DNA of 64,000 nt, from NCBI GenBank assembly GCA_031420365.1, contig JANOMP010000343.1:1-64000 (forward strand), read 5' to 3'. Under the pieces are notes generated by a model, which did not search any database, was not told the origin of the DNA, and was given only the letters and a program-made list of their open reading frames with translations. A program made the position numbers and the translations under genes. This DNA is from Leadbetterella sp031420365. Lineage in GTDB: Bacteria; Bacteroidota; Bacteroidia; Cytophagales; Spirosomataceae. How positions within the stretch are numbered: the first letter of the stretch is position 1; each line of letters opens with the position of its first letter. This document shows, piece by piece, positions 32,925-42,695 of the stretch.

Positions 32925-33756
32925 AGATGAAATAGTTTTAGTGGATTGCCCTAGGGATGCTATTCAAGGCTTGAAAGTAATGATTTCGGCTAAAAAAAAA
33001 GCAAAGCATATTAATAATATTTTAAAAAGTAATCTTTTTGATTGGATAGATTTTGGAAGTTTTGTTTCGCCCAAAGCAGTACCTCAAATGGCTGATACCA
33101 AAGAAGTATTGGATAAAATAGTACTTAATAACACAAAGCTTTTGGCTATCGTAGTAAACGAAAAAGGGGCATTAGAGGCATCAAATTTCGCAAAAATCAC
33201 GTATTTAGGCTATCCATTTTCTATTTCAGAAGTATTTCAAAAGCGAAACACCCATTCCACTATTGACGAGTCGTTTGAAAATTTGAAGAACATCGTTGAA
33301 ATAGCAAAAAAGTATGTTAAGATTCCAGTAGTGTACATTTCGATGGCTTTCGGTAATCCTTATGGGGAAATTTGGAACAAAGATTTGGTTTTTGAATGGA
33401 TAAAAAAAATATCTGACCTGGGCGTTGAAGAGTTTTCGTTGGCCGACACCACCGGTGAAGCTAGTAAAGAACAAATAAAAGAACTGTTCTCAACCTGTAT
33501 TCAAAAATTCCCTAACCTTCGAATTGGTGCTCATTTTCATTCAGAAAAAACTAGCAGTTTAGAAAAAATACAAACTGCTTTTGAAGCGGGTTGTAGAAAG
33601 TTTGACGGTGCTATTTTAGGTTTCGGAGGCTGCCCTTTTGCAAACAATGATATGGTAGGCAATATTCCATCGGAAGATTTATTGCAATATTTTAATAGAG
33701 GCAGCAAAATGCAAATTATTGAATTACAGACAAGTTTTCAAAATATGATAGCATGA
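32914..33756 (+). CDS. Hydroxymethylglutaryl-CoA lyase
   Basis: This 280-aa TIM-barrel lyase splits HMG-CoA into acetoacetate and acetyl-CoA, the last step of leucine breakdown. Visible catalytic features are R-D in VDCPRDAIQG, FVSPKAVPQMAD, the metal-binding H-x-H in AHFHSEKT, and the mobile-loop Cys in GFGGCPFA. The usual Glu before the FVSPK block is Asp (WIDFGSFVSPK), a form I recall as normal in Bacteroidota. It is somewhat shorter than the 300-residue mitochondrial and proteobacterial enzymes. It overlaps both neighbours, so all three are translationally coupled. Confidence 0.88.
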   Translation: MLNRDEIVLVDCPRDAIQGLKVMISAKKKAKHINNILKSNLFDWIDFGSFVSPKAVPQMADTKEVLDKIVLNNTKLLAIVVNEKGALEASNFAKITYLGYPFSISEVFQKRNTHSTIDESFENLKNIVEIAKKYVKIPVVYISMAFGNPYGEIWNKDLVFEWIKKISDLGVEEFSLADTTGEASKEQIKELFSTCIQKFPNLRIGAHFHSEKTSSLEKIQTAFEAGCRKFDGAILGFGGCPFANNDMVGNIPSEDLLQYFNRGSKMQIIELQTSFQNMIA

Positions 33757-34520
33757 AATACAATTTCATCAAAACAAGTGTAGAGCACCATGTTTTTAAG
33801 CTGACTTTGGCGAGGCCCGAAAAAAGGAATGCCTTTACCCCAACAATGGTAAATGAAATAAATCACGCAATTTTAGAAGCTAACCTTAACAAAACAGTGC
33901 GTTTGGTTCTAATAAATGCTGAAGGATCGGTGTTTTGTGCCGGGATGGATATGAAAATTTTTGAAAACCCTTTGCTTGATACTTTAAATCCAGAAATTCA
34001 AAATCAAAATATTTCTTTAGCTACAGCTATTAGTCAATTAAATAAGCCCAGTATAGCAATTGTGGAAGGTGATGTGATAGCTGGAGGTTTTTTAATTGTA
34101 TTAGAATGTACCTATATCTTTGCTAAGAAAGAGGCGAAGTTTTCTTTGCCGGAAGTAAAAAGAGGTATTTTTCCTTTTCAGGTATTGGCTTCTTTATTAA
34201 AGTATTTACCTCAAAACAAAGCGCTTGATTTATGTATAACTGCCAAAGTTATCTCTGCCAGTAAAGCAAAAGATTTGGGAATAGTGTATGATTTTTTAGA
34301 AGATAGTAATATAAATGCATTAATAAGTAGTATCATTGGCAATGCTCCAAAAGCAATTTATTCAGGTTTTGAAGCAATTAAAATACTTGGAGAGTTGTCT
34401 GAATCAGAAAAAATTCCTTTTTTACTACAATCTTTGGAGAACTTAAAACAAACAAAGGATGCCAAAGAAGGGATATCTGCATTTTTTGAAAAAAGAGTTG
34501 CTAGATTCCTAAATGAGTAA
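33753..34520 (+). CDS. Enoyl-CoA hydratase/isomerase family (methylglutaconyl-CoA hydratase candidate)
   Basis: This 255-aa crotonase-fold enzyme has the oxyanion segments VFCAGMDMKIF and VEGDVIAGGFLIVLEC, and the catalytic-region SLPEVKRGIFPF with its Glu. In this operon it most likely hydrates 3-methylglutaconyl-CoA to HMG-CoA, feeding the lyase upstream. The CoA substrate cannot be fixed from sequence. Its ATG overlaps the HMG-CoA lyase stop (ATGA). It ends 33 bp from the convergent glycosidase gene. Confidence 0.85.
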   Translation: MKYNFIKTSVEHHVFKLTLARPEKRNAFTPTMVNEINHAILEANLNKTVRLVLINAEGSVFCAGMDMKIFENPLLDTLNPEIQNQNISLATAISQLNKPSIAIVEGDVIAGGFLIVLECTYIFAKKEAKFSLPEVKRGIFPFQVLASLLKYLPQNKALDLCITAKVISASKAKDLGIVYDFLEDSNINALISSIIGNAPKAIYSGFEAIKILGELSESEKIPFLLQSLENLKQTKDAKEGISAFFEKRVARFLNE

Positions 34521-34552
34521 ATCTTAATTAAAAATTTCTTTCGAATAAAAAA

Positions 34553-35464
34553 TCATTTTATAATAAAAATGTTGCTTACAGACCTTTCACCAGCATGGTC
34601 AAATTTTTTATTGTCTGAAGGATAATTTACAACGCCATTTTCTGGTTTTCCAGCAATGTACATGGTAGTGCTTCCCCCACCATCAAAATTAATGGCATCT
34701 TTGCATTTTAGACTTTTTAGCAAGTCAGATAGTTCATACAAACTCATCCCTTCCGCTTCTGATGCTCTACCATCAATGGTTAAAATTAAAAGTTTTTTAT
34801 CTGAAGTTACACAAACGCAAGTACGTGGATGACGGTTATCATTAAAAGCGGTATTTGCTAAAAATTGGGTTTCACCATTTAATATCAATAAAGGGCCGGT
34901 TAAAAGAACATTTTTAGCTTTAATGCTTTCTTCCCATCCTTTTTCTTTTTCACCTTTTATAATTTTCACTTTGTTTTTATGAATAGTTAGAGCCGAAATA
35001 GCTTGTTTAAAAGGCAAACGTTGTTTTGCTGAAATCCTTGAAGTATCATATACTATATTATTTATTTTTATATAATCCACTGCACCTCCATTTTTGATAT
35101 CAAAAAAACCAGCATTCACCGCAACAAAAGCACTATTGTTTTGAGCTATTTGGCTCGTTGGTTTCAAAATGCCACTAGAATGGTTGGTTTTTCTAGAAGA
35201 ATCGGCTGAAGCTAAAGCAAATTTTAGTTTGCGATTCTTGAGCTTTGTTTCTAAGATATTAATATTCTGATTAGAATTGAAAAGGTTTTTTCTTTCGAAA
35301 CGATAGGTGGTCCAATAGAGTTCTTTGCCTAAATCTTCTTTCTGTTTATTTGCTTTTGACCAATCAATTTTTATGATTTCTTGAGAAAAACTGCAAAATG
35401 AAACTAGAAAAAGAAACATAAATTTAGGGAAGAGATTTTGCAATTTTGAAGACATTTTGTTCAT
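34553..35464 (-). CDS. Phosphodiester glycosidase family protein (NAGPA domain), secreted
   Basis: This 303-aa exported protein has a signal peptide near residues 12-28. The NAGPA/DUF2233 fold has the motifs FVAVNAGFFDI, NDNRHPRTCVCV, LTIDGRASEAEG and the Asp-rich NFDGGGSTTMYI. Relatives cleave sugar phosphodiesters, for example the uncovering enzyme or wall-teichoic hydrolases. The bacterial substrate here is unknown. It is convergent with the hydratase gene and divergent from the M3 peptidase. Confidence 0.88.
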   Translation of the reverse strand: MNKMSSKLQNLFPKFMFLFLVSFCSFSQEIIKIDWSKANKQKEDLGKELYWTTYRFERKNLFNSNQNINILETKLKNRKLKFALASADSSRKTNHSSGILKPTSQIAQNNSAFVAVNAGFFDIKNGGAVDYIKINNIVYDTSRISAKQRLPFKQAISALTIHKNKVKIIKGEKEKGWEESIKAKNVLLTGPLLILNGETQFLANTAFNDNRHPRTCVCVTSDKKLLILTIDGRASEAEGMSLYELSDLLKSLKCKDAINFDGGGSTTMYIAGKPENGVVNYPSDNKKFDHAGERSVSNIFIIK

Positions 35465-35558
35465 TTTTAAAAAAGAGTTAAATTTTTTTTAAACAAAAAT
35501 ATACAAATTTTTATCTCTTCCGAATCAATACTTAAATTGCGGGCTGAAAAAAAACAGA

Positions 35559-37274
35559 ATGAACAATAGCATATTAAAAAGAAGAGAAAGAAATTTTTTA
35601 GGAGAAGATTTTAAATTGGAGACTTGGAATGATGTGAAGCCCCTTTACGAAAGTTTAAAAAATAGAGAACTTGAAACTAAAGAGGATTTAGAAAAGTGGT
35701 TTTTTGATCGAAGTGAGTTAGAATCCTATTTGTCAGAAAATATGGCTTGGAGGTATATAAATATGACTTGCGATACTTCAAAGGAAGAAAACCAAAAAGC
35801 TTACCAGTTCTTTGTTGAAGAAATCCAACCAAATGCAGCTATTTATTCTGACGAACTCAATAAAAAAGCTTTAGAGTCTTTTGAAAGATTTCCTTTAATA
35901 GGCTCTGGTTATTCTATTATGATTCGAAACATGAAAAAATCAGTGGAGATATTTCGTGAAGAAAATATAGATCTTGAGACTAAAATTCAAATTAAACAAA
36001 CAGAATATCAGGCTATTACTGGAGGAATGAGTGTAAACATTGAAGGTGCTGAAATGACCATGCCCAAGGCTGCTACTTATTTGCAAAATACAGATAGGGC
36101 CGTAAGAGAAAATGCTTGGAATATAATTTCAGAACGAAGATTTTTAGATAAAGATGCCTTAAACGAAATATTTAATTCCCTGAGAGATCTAAGGCACCAA
36201 GAGGCCGTTAACGCAGACTTCCCAAATTTCAGAGATTATATGTTTGCAGCTATGGGAAGGTTTGATTATACTGCTAAAGATTGTTTTAAATTTCATGAAG
36301 CAGTATCAGAAACTATTGTTCCAATTCTAGAAGAAATGGCCAAAGATAGAAAACAAAAATTAGGCGTAGATCAATTAAAGCCTTGGGATTTGGGTGTGGA
36401 TCCTGAAAATAGAGCTGCTTTAAAGCCTTTTCTAAATGCACAGGAACTTTTAGATAAAACAGAATTGTGTTTCGATGAAATAAATCCAAAACTTGCAAAT
36501 TATATTAAGATAATGCGTGCAATGGGTCATTTCGATGTGGAATCTCGAAAAGGCAAGGCAATGGGAGGATATAATTATCCATTAGAAGAAATTGGAGTGC
36601 CTTTTATTTTTATGAACGCCACTAATACTCTTCGAGATTTAGTAACAATGGTGCATGAAGGTGGGCATGCCATTCATTCATTTGAAGTAAGAGAAATGCC
36701 CATAAATGCATTTAGAAATCCACCAATGGAAGTGGCGGAACTGGCTTCTATGGCCATGGAATTGATTTCAATGGAACACTGGGATGTGTTTTTTAAAAAT
36801 GAAGAAGATTTGAAGCGAGCTAAAAAAGAACATTTAGAAAGCACACTTTCTGGTCTCCCATGGATAGCAACAATTGACAAGTTTCAACATTGGATGTATG
36901 AGAACCCAACACATTCTATTGAGGATAGAAACCAAGAGTGGAATAAGATATTGGATCAGTTTTCTGACAATACTACAGATTGGTCAGGATACGAACATTT
37001 TAGAACGAATGCTTGGCAAAAACAACTGCATATTTATGAAGTTCCATTTTATTATATCGAATACGGAATGGCTCAATTGGGGGCCATCAGTGTTTGGCGA
37101 AATTATAAAAATGATCCCGATAAAGGACTTGACGGTTATTTGGCTGCATTGAAGCTAGGCTACACAAAATCTATAAAAGAAATATATGAAGCAGCTGGAA
37201 TTAAATTCGATTTTTCAAAACCGTATATTTCAGAATTGATGGACTTTGTGAAAGCGGAATTAAGTAAATTATAA
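35559..37274 (+). CDS. M3 family oligoendopeptidase (PepF-like)
   Basis: This 571-aa zinc peptidase has the HExxH motif in TMVHEGGHAIHSF near residue 367 and the third zinc ligand Glu in NPPMEVAELASMAMEL. The helical N-terminal region and length fit the PepF/M3 group. There is no signal peptide, so it acts in the cytoplasm, trimming peptides of about 6-20 residues. It stands alone in its direction, with a terminator-like hairpin about 75 bp past the stop. Confidence 0.92.
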   Translation: MNNSILKRRERNFLGEDFKLETWNDVKPLYESLKNRELETKEDLEKWFFDRSELESYLSENMAWRYINMTCDTSKEENQKAYQFFVEEIQPNAAIYSDELNKKALESFERFPLIGSGYSIMIRNMKKSVEIFREENIDLETKIQIKQTEYQAITGGMSVNIEGAEMTMPKAATYLQNTDRAVRENAWNIISERRFLDKDALNEIFNSLRDLRHQEAVNADFPNFRDYMFAAMGRFDYTAKDCFKFHEAVSETIVPILEEMAKDRKQKLGVDQLKPWDLGVDPENRAALKPFLNAQELLDKTELCFDEINPKLANYIKIMRAMGHFDVESRKGKAMGGYNYPLEEIGVPFIFMNATNTLRDLVTMVHEGGHAIHSFEVREMPINAFRNPPMEVAELASMAMELISMEHWDVFFKNEEDLKRAKKEHLESTLSGLPWIATIDKFQHWMYENPTHSIEDRNQEWNKILDQFSDNTTDWSGYEHFRTNAWQKQLHIYEVPFYYIEYGMAQLGAISVWRNYKNDPDKGLDGYLAALKLGYTKSIKEIYEAAGIKFDFSKPYISELMDFVKAELSKL

Positions 37275-37343
37275 AATTGATTGAACTTATATTTATAGTG
37301 ATTCTTTGAAACTTAGGGCCTTTTAATAAATAATTACTAGATG

Positions 37344-37378
37344 AAAAAAGCGCCTCAGGGCTCTACTGAGATGCTTTT
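37344..37378. terminator. Bidirectional terminator between convergent genes
   Basis: AAAAGC-gc-CTCAG and CTGAG-at-GCTTTT form a stem with a 2x2 internal mismatch and a loop of about 8 nt. A-rich and T-rich flanks allow termination of the lipoprotein gene on the minus strand and of the peptidase gene on the plus strand. Confidence 0.65.
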
Positions 37379-37392
37379 GCTTTAAAAAAAAC

Positions 37393-37893
37393 TTAGTTAC
37401 TGAGATCTACAACAGACTTTTCATTTAAATTTAATTTATTCATTACATTTTGCAAGTTACTTTTATCTATTGTATTTGAAAATTTTCCAGGAACGACTAC
37501 TATTCTAAAGATCTTGTTTAATCTCCATTTACTGTTTAGCTTTAGAGGATCAAAGTTGGAATCTAAAAAGATACTAAAATCAGATTTGGTGAAATCAAAA
37601 TTATATTGGTGAATGCCATCAACAGAGGTATAAACTTGAGGAAGACCTTTCCAAATATCTGCCCCGGCTTTATCTACTCCTGCATTTTCGTATAATAATA
37701 GTACATCAGAATTAAATATCACTGGGTTCAATTTATAAAAGTTTCGATATGTATTTGCAGATGTAAAATCTGCTTTAACTTCGAATACTTCAGCTAGAAA
37801 CTCTTTAGTTATGGGTTGAGGATTATCATTAACCGTACATGAGGTGAAAAAACCTTGTGAAAGTAATAAACCGAAAACTATTATCTTTTTCAT
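37393..37893 (-). CDS. Hypothetical lipoprotein, 166 aa
   Basis: This short exported lipoprotein has the lipobox GFFTSC (Cys19). The mature part is predicted mostly beta (VFEVKADFTSANTYRNFYKL; HQYNFDFTKSDFSIFLDSNF) with no motif I recognise. It is monocistronic, convergent with the peptidase gene. Similar small lipoproteins are common in Bacteroidota, and I cannot assign a function. Confidence 0.7.
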   Translation of the reverse strand: MKKIIVFGLLLSQGFFTSCTVNDNPQPITKEFLAEVFEVKADFTSANTYRNFYKLNPVIFNSDVLLLYENAGVDKAGADIWKGLPQVYTSVDGIHQYNFDFTKSDFSIFLDSNFDPLKLNSKWRLNKIFRIVVVPGKFSNTIDKSNLQNVMNKLNLNEKSVVDLSN

Positions 37894-38476
37894 AACTATA
37901 CTATTTTAGTGTTTAAATTTCTTATTTAATTCTTAGATGCATAAATCAACGAATAGGTTTGTTAATTAAATTGCAGAAAATAAAATTAATTTTCAAGTCC
38001 TTAATAATCAGTGTTAAGGCAAATGTTAATGGCTAGGTAAAAGAAAATTGGAGGGCTGTACAGTTTTGATTTTTTATAGAATTGAAGATAAGTTCGAAGA
38101 TTAAAATTATCGTTTTTAATTCTATAAGTTCAATTTTTTCTTTAATAATAGGTAAATGAAATTTATCGCAAAATTCTTTACAGCTAAAAAGGCTGGTGAT
38201 TTAGGTTTAGAAATATCTGAGAAGTGTTTTTCAATAAGTTTTGTAAGACAAAATCTATGTGAAAGAGGCCTTTCCTATGGAAGTGGATTTTGTAAAAATA
38301 ATCTTCTTATCTAATTTTCGTACCAATTTTAAAGGGAAAAACCGAGTAGAAATTGGGAAATGAAAACGTCTATTTTTTAATTTGGCAGAAAAAAATTCTC
38401 CCTCTTAGGAAACTTCAAATGTAGCTTAATTATCACTCATGGAGCAAGAGCTATTTGAGGTGGAATAATTTTCATT
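37894..38476. other. Gene-poor stretch of 583 bp
   Basis: The stretch is AT-rich. The only open frame of note is 38156-38314 on the plus strand (52 codons, three Cys) with no recognised family and no clear ribosome-binding site, so it is not called a gene. No RNA gene, repeat or IS remnant was recognised. The promoter of the lipoprotein gene should lie in the first 100 bp. Confidence 0.5.
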
Positions 38477-38965
38477 TTAAATTTTTTTACTTAAAATCTC
38501 TATTAACTTTTCTAAAGCTATTTGGTCTATTTTTGAAAAATCGTTTAAGAAATCAGAATCAATGTCTAAAACGCCTAATACATCATTTTTTGAATTAAAA
38601 AGAGGTAAAACAATTTCGGATTTAGATGCAGAACTACAAGCGATATGTTCTGGGAAAGCATCAACATCTGGTACTATCACTGTTTTTTTTGTACTAAAAG
38701 AATGCCCACAAACGCCTCGGTCATATCTGATTCTAGTGCAAGCAATTGGGCCTTGAAATGGCCCAAGTACTAGTTCACCCTGATGGTTGTCTAAATAAAA
38801 CCCTACCCAATAAAATCCAAAAGCCTGCTTTAAACTAGCTGCTACATTGGCTAGATTTGCAATTAAATCAGTTTCCTCGGCTATTAAGGCTTCAATTTGG
38901 GGAAGTAGCTCCTCATATATGACATTTCTATCATTTGTTTCGCTTAGTAATAGGCCTTCTGCCAT
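38477..38965 (-). CDS. msrC: Free methionine-(R)-sulfoxide reductase (GAF domain)
   Basis: This 162-aa GAF-domain enzyme reduces free Met-R-sulfoxide. The catalytic cysteines are in the expected places: ACTRIRYDRGVCGHSF holds two, and HIACSSASKSEIVLPLF holds the nucleophile. The FYWVGFYL segment lines the substrate pocket. It is a cytoplasmic, single-gene unit, divergent from a PfkB kinase. Length and motifs are normal. Confidence 0.92.
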   Translation of the reverse strand: MAEGLLLSETNDRNVIYEELLPQIEALIAEETDLIANLANVAASLKQAFGFYWVGFYLDNHQGELVLGPFQGPIACTRIRYDRGVCGHSFSTKKTVIVPDVDAFPEHIACSSASKSEIVLPLFNSKNDVLGVLDIDSDFLNDFSKIDQIALEKLIEILSKKI

Positions 38966-39087
38966 GCTTGGATTAAATATTAACTATTAAAAAAAAAATT
39001 GAATTTCAAATCTAAGAGAAATTTATGTTTCTTCATTTTTTAGAGTCTTTTATTTTTATCACATTTGTGAAAATCTGTGAAAGAACT

Positions 39088-40020
39088 ATGGAAAAACGAG
39101 AATATGCTCTATTGGCTGTGGGTGAATTGTTAGGAGATTTTATCGGCTCTGAAATAACAGAAAATTTATATACCTCTTCTAAGTTTGAAAGGTTTCAGGG
39201 TGGGAGCCCAGCCAATCTCGCTGCAAACATGAAAAGATTGGGATATAGAACAGCTATAGTAAGCTGTGTGGGGGATGATAATTTAGGAAAATATCTAGTG
39301 GAACAAGTTAAAAATGTTGGAGTAGATACACAATTTGTGAAATACCATAAAGATGAACCTAGCAGTATTGTTTTGGTTTCCAGAACAACTGGTACCCCCG
39401 ACTTTATTCCTTACAGAACAGCGGATAAAATGCTTTTTTATACGGACATTCCTGATGAGCTTTTGGCAAAGACCTCCATTTTTCATACTACTTGCTGGCC
39501 TTTAAGTAAACAACCCTCGCAAAAAACTGTTTTAGGTGTAGCCAAAAAAGCCAAAGATTTAGGTTGTATTTTAAGTGCTGACCTTAATTATGCAGAGCGT
39601 GTTTGGCCAGATCGGCAGGAGGCTCATAGCGTAATAAGGGAATATTTATCATTGGGTTCATTGATAAAATTAAGCGATGACGATGCAGAGCGTTTTTATG
39701 GGAAAGTTGTTGATAAACAAAAAGTAATAGAAGATTTTCACAATTGGGGGGCTGAATTAATTTGTTTTACAATGGGTAGCAAAGGCAGTATTGTTTCGAC
39801 AGAAAATGGAAAAAATCAAATAGTCAACAAGCCAGAGGCTATCAGAGTTTTAGATGCTACTGGAGCTGGTGATTCGTTTTGGGCTGGCTTTTTAGCGGCA
39901 TATTTAGGTCAAATGCCTCCAGAAGTTTGTTCTAAAGCTGGAGCTAATATGGCAAAAATTAAGCTTTCCACATTCGGGCCTATATTACATGATTTAGAAT
40001 TAAAAGACCTTTTAGTTTGA
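39088..40020 (+). CDS. PfkB-family carbohydrate kinase (fructokinase-like)
   Basis: This 310-aa ribokinase-fold kinase has GGSPANLAANMKRLGY near the N-terminus and the catalytic signature LDATGAGDSFWAGFLAAY near the C-terminus, with the base Asp in GAGD. The frame opens at 39025, but the ATG at 39088 (MEKREYALLAVGELLGDF) fits the family. The sequence style resembles fructokinases; the sugar is not certain. It is separate in sequence from the KDG kinase at 7.5 kb. No sugar transporter is adjacent. Confidence 0.85.
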   Translation: MEKREYALLAVGELLGDFIGSEITENLYTSSKFERFQGGSPANLAANMKRLGYRTAIVSCVGDDNLGKYLVEQVKNVGVDTQFVKYHKDEPSSIVLVSRTTGTPDFIPYRTADKMLFYTDIPDELLAKTSIFHTTCWPLSKQPSQKTVLGVAKKAKDLGCILSADLNYAERVWPDRQEAHSVIREYLSLGSLIKLSDDDAERFYGKVVDKQKVIEDFHNWGAELICFTMGSKGSIVSTENGKNQIVNKPEAIRVLDATGAGDSFWAGFLAAYLGQMPPEVCSKAGANMAKIKLSTFGPILHDLELKDLLV

Positions 40021-40076
40021 AAAAGTGAAGAGAAAAAATTAGAATTTTATTGATAGCAGTTTTTTTTTCTTAAAAA

Positions 40077-41777
40077 TCATAAATTTTGTTTTTTCAATTC
40101 TTCAAAAGCAAAGGCTACTGCCCTGGCAGTAAGTGCCATATAAGTAATGGAAGGATTGGCACAAGAAGAAGATGTCATACAAGCTCCATCGGTTACGAAT
40201 ACGTTTTTAGCACTCCAAACTTGATTGTACTTATTTAGTACCGAATCTTTCGGAGAATTTCCCATTCTTGCTGTACCCATTTCGTGAATGCAAAGTCCAA
40301 AACCTTTTTCATCATCGTATGCTTCAATATTATTAAAACCTGCTTTTTCTAGCATCTCTGCAGCATCATTTTTCATATCTATCCGCATTTTTCTTTCATT
40401 TTCTCCAAACTCAGCAGACATTTTCAAAACGGGTTGTCCCCATTGATCTTTCACTTCGTTTGTTAAAGTGACATGATTTTTAAATTCTGGAAGGGTTTCA
40501 GCAAATCCCATCATATCGGTGGCCCAAGGCCCAATCTGAGAAGACTTTTCTTTTAAAGTAATCCCAAACCCTTCTTCTTCTTCATTTCTTCCTCTTCCGC
40601 TTGTTCCTTCGTATCCAAAACCTCGCAAATAGTCTCTTTTGTCATTCCCAATATTTCGAAAACGAGGAACATAAAAGCCGTTAGGCCTTCTTCCAAAAGT
40701 ATATTTATTTTCAAACCCTTGGTAAGTGCCTCGAGCCCCTGCAGAAAAATGATGATCCATCAAATAATGCCCCAATACCCCGCTATCATTACCTAAGCCA
40801 TTTGGAAAGCGATTAGAAGTAGAATTTAATAATATGTGGGTTGTACCTAAAGTTGAGGCATTTAAGAAAATAATCTTAGCAGAGAATTCTAAAATTTCCT
40901 TTGTATTTTGATCTATTACCCGCACCCCGGTCGCTTTGTCTAATTTTTCATTATAGATAATAGAATTAACGATACTTTGAGGTCGAAGGGTTAAATTTCC
41001 GGTTCGTTTTGCTGCTGGTAATGTTGCAGATTGTGTACTAAAATACGCTCCATAAGGACAACCCCTCATACACAAATCTCTACTTTGGCAGGTGCCACGG
41101 CCTAATTCTAGTTGCTCAGGTGTGGGCATTGTTAGGTGTGCTTGGCGAGCGTGTATAATATGTCGGTTTGAAAAATTTGCTTTTACGGAATCTTTTAAAT
41201 GTTCTTCTAAACAAGTTAATGGAAAAGGAGGCTGATAAATTCCATCAGGTAAATGAGGAAGACCATCTCTCGTTCCAGAAATTCCTGCAAATTTTTCTAC
41301 ATAATCATACCAAGGAGAAATGTCCTTATACCGTATAGGCCAATCGATTGCAATTCCTTCTTTTGCATTTGCCTCAAAATCATGATCTCCTAATCGCAAG
41401 CTAAGTCTTCCCCAAGTTAAAGATTTACCACCAACTTGCCAACTGCGTATCCAATCAAATCTCTTTTCTTCCACATAAGGGTAATCAACATCTTTTACAA
41501 AAAAATCCTTTGTAGATTCTGTAATAGTGAAACCTGTACGTTCATGAATAGGGTATTTTTTCATTTCTTGGGTAGGCACAACGCCTCTATGTGGAAAATC
41601 CCAAGGAGCTAACAGGGCTGTTTTATAATCGGTAATGTGCTCAATATTTCTTCCTCTATCTAACATTAAAACTTTAAAGCCTTTTTCACAAAGTTCTTTG
41701 GCAGCCCAGCCACCTGAAATACCTGAACCAACTACAATGGCATCATAGGTTAATTTTTCAGTAGTGTTTTGTTTCAT
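40077..41777 (-). CDS. GMC-family FAD-dependent oxidoreductase
   Basis: This 566-aa flavoprotein has an N-terminal dinucleotide-binding motif (DAIVVGSGISGGWAAKEL) and WQVGGKSLTWGRLS, a GMC signature. The C-terminal block contains GLCIHEMGTARMGN, with the active-site His, and VTDGACMTSSSCANPSITYM. It resembles membrane-associated sugar or alcohol dehydrogenases that in Bacteroidota often pair with a small gluconate-2-dehydrogenase subunit 3; that partner is absent here. A TTG at 41789 could add four residues. No Tat signal is visible. Confidence 0.88.
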   Translation of the reverse strand: MKQNTTEKLTYDAIVVGSGISGGWAAKELCEKGFKVLMLDRGRNIEHITDYKTALLAPWDFPHRGVVPTQEMKKYPIHERTGFTITESTKDFFVKDVDYPYVEEKRFDWIRSWQVGGKSLTWGRLSLRLGDHDFEANAKEGIAIDWPIRYKDISPWYDYVEKFAGISGTRDGLPHLPDGIYQPPFPLTCLEEHLKDSVKANFSNRHIIHARQAHLTMPTPEQLELGRGTCQSRDLCMRGCPYGAYFSTQSATLPAAKRTGNLTLRPQSIVNSIIYNEKLDKATGVRVIDQNTKEILEFSAKIIFLNASTLGTTHILLNSTSNRFPNGLGNDSGVLGHYLMDHHFSAGARGTYQGFENKYTFGRRPNGFYVPRFRNIGNDKRDYLRGFGYEGTSGRGRNEEEEGFGITLKEKSSQIGPWATDMMGFAETLPEFKNHVTLTNEVKDQWGQPVLKMSAEFGENERKMRIDMKNDAAEMLEKAGFNNIEAYDDEKGFGLCIHEMGTARMGNSPKDSVLNKYNQVWSAKNVFVTDGACMTSSSCANPSITYMALTARAVAFAFEELKKQNL

Positions 41778-41872
41778 AATCTCATACAATTTGCAATATT
41801 GAAAAAAATTTCAATTATTAGTAATGAATAATAAATTAGCCAATTTTATTGTTTATTTGCCACATTTTCAGT

Positions 41873-42691
41873 TTAACCCATTAACTTAGCTTCTTCCCAA
41901 AAAACGTCCATTTCGGCCAAAGTCATTTCGGAAAGCTTTTTACTCATTTCGCTGGCTTTTGACTCTAAATATTGAAAACGGTTTATGAATTTTTTATTGG
42001 TTCGTTCTAAGGCGGTTTCAGCATTAATATCTATGAAACGTGCGTAATTTACCAAAGAAAACATCAAATCTCCGAACTCGCCTTCCGCTTTTTCTTTGTC
42101 AATAGTTTCTTGGGTTTCAGCATTAAAATGCTCTTTAAATTCCTGCATTTCTTCCTCTACTTTTGCCCAAACTTGGGCTTTTTCTTCCCAATCGAAACCA
42201 ACACCACGTGCTTTTTCTTGTATTCGCATGGCTTTCACTAGTGCAGGCAAAGATTTTGGCACGCCACCCAAAACTGACTTATTTCCTTCTTTAAGCTTAA
42301 TTTGCTCCCAGTTTTTCTTTACATCTTCTTCGTTTTCTACCACGACATCACCGTAAATATGAGGATGTCTCACAATCAATTTTTCTGAGATTCCATTAAG
42401 TATTTCTTCAATATCAAAATTGTTGGTTTCTGAGCCTATTTTGGCATAAAAAACTAAATGGAGCATCAAATCCCCCAATTCTTTTTTAATTTCAGAGAAA
42501 TTGTTTTCTAAAATAGCATCAGAAAGCTCATATGTTTCTTCAATAGTTAGATGTCTAAGGCTATCTAAAGTTTGCTTTTTATCCCATGGGCATTTTTCTC
42601 TAAGCTCATCCATGATGTCTAAAAGCCTCGAAAAGGCCAGCATCTCATTAGTCCTATTTTTGGGTATTGGGTTGGGTAGTTTTACTGACAT
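41873..42691 (-). CDS. mazG: Nucleoside triphosphate pyrophosphohydrolase MazG
   Basis: This 272-aa protein has two MazG folds. The first has CPWDKKQTLDSLRHLTIEET and EIKKELGDLMLHLVFYA, with the EExxE and ExxD metal ligands. The second has KAEGEFGDLMFSLVNYAR. It hydrolyses non-canonical NTPs and may lower ppGpp precursors. A GTG at 42715 would overlap the upstream redoxin gene; the ATG at 42691 is the usual start (MSVKLPNPIPK). It lies 4 bp after the redoxin gene. Confidence 0.94.
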   Translation of the reverse strand: MSVKLPNPIPKNRTNEMLAFSRLLDIMDELREKCPWDKKQTLDSLRHLTIEETYELSDAILENNFSEIKKELGDLMLHLVFYAKIGSETNNFDIEEILNGISEKLIVRHPHIYGDVVVENEEDVKKNWEQIKLKEGNKSVLGGVPKSLPALVKAMRIQEKARGVGFDWEEKAQVWAKVEEEMQEFKEHFNAETQETIDKEKAEGEFGDLMFSLVNYARFIDINAETALERTNKKFINRFQYLESKASEMSKKLSEMTLAEMDVFWEEAKLMG

Positions 42692-42695
42692 AATT

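Noticed and set aside
32914..33756. Asp in place of the usual Glu before FVSPK in HMG-CoA lyase as a sign of altered function
   Set aside because: I recall the same form in many Bacteroidota homologues, so it is lineage-typical.
38156..38314. Possible 52-residue protein with three cysteines in the 37.9-38.5 kb gap
   Set aside because: There is no signal peptide, recognised family or convincing ribosome-binding site; the length is expected by chance in this base composition.
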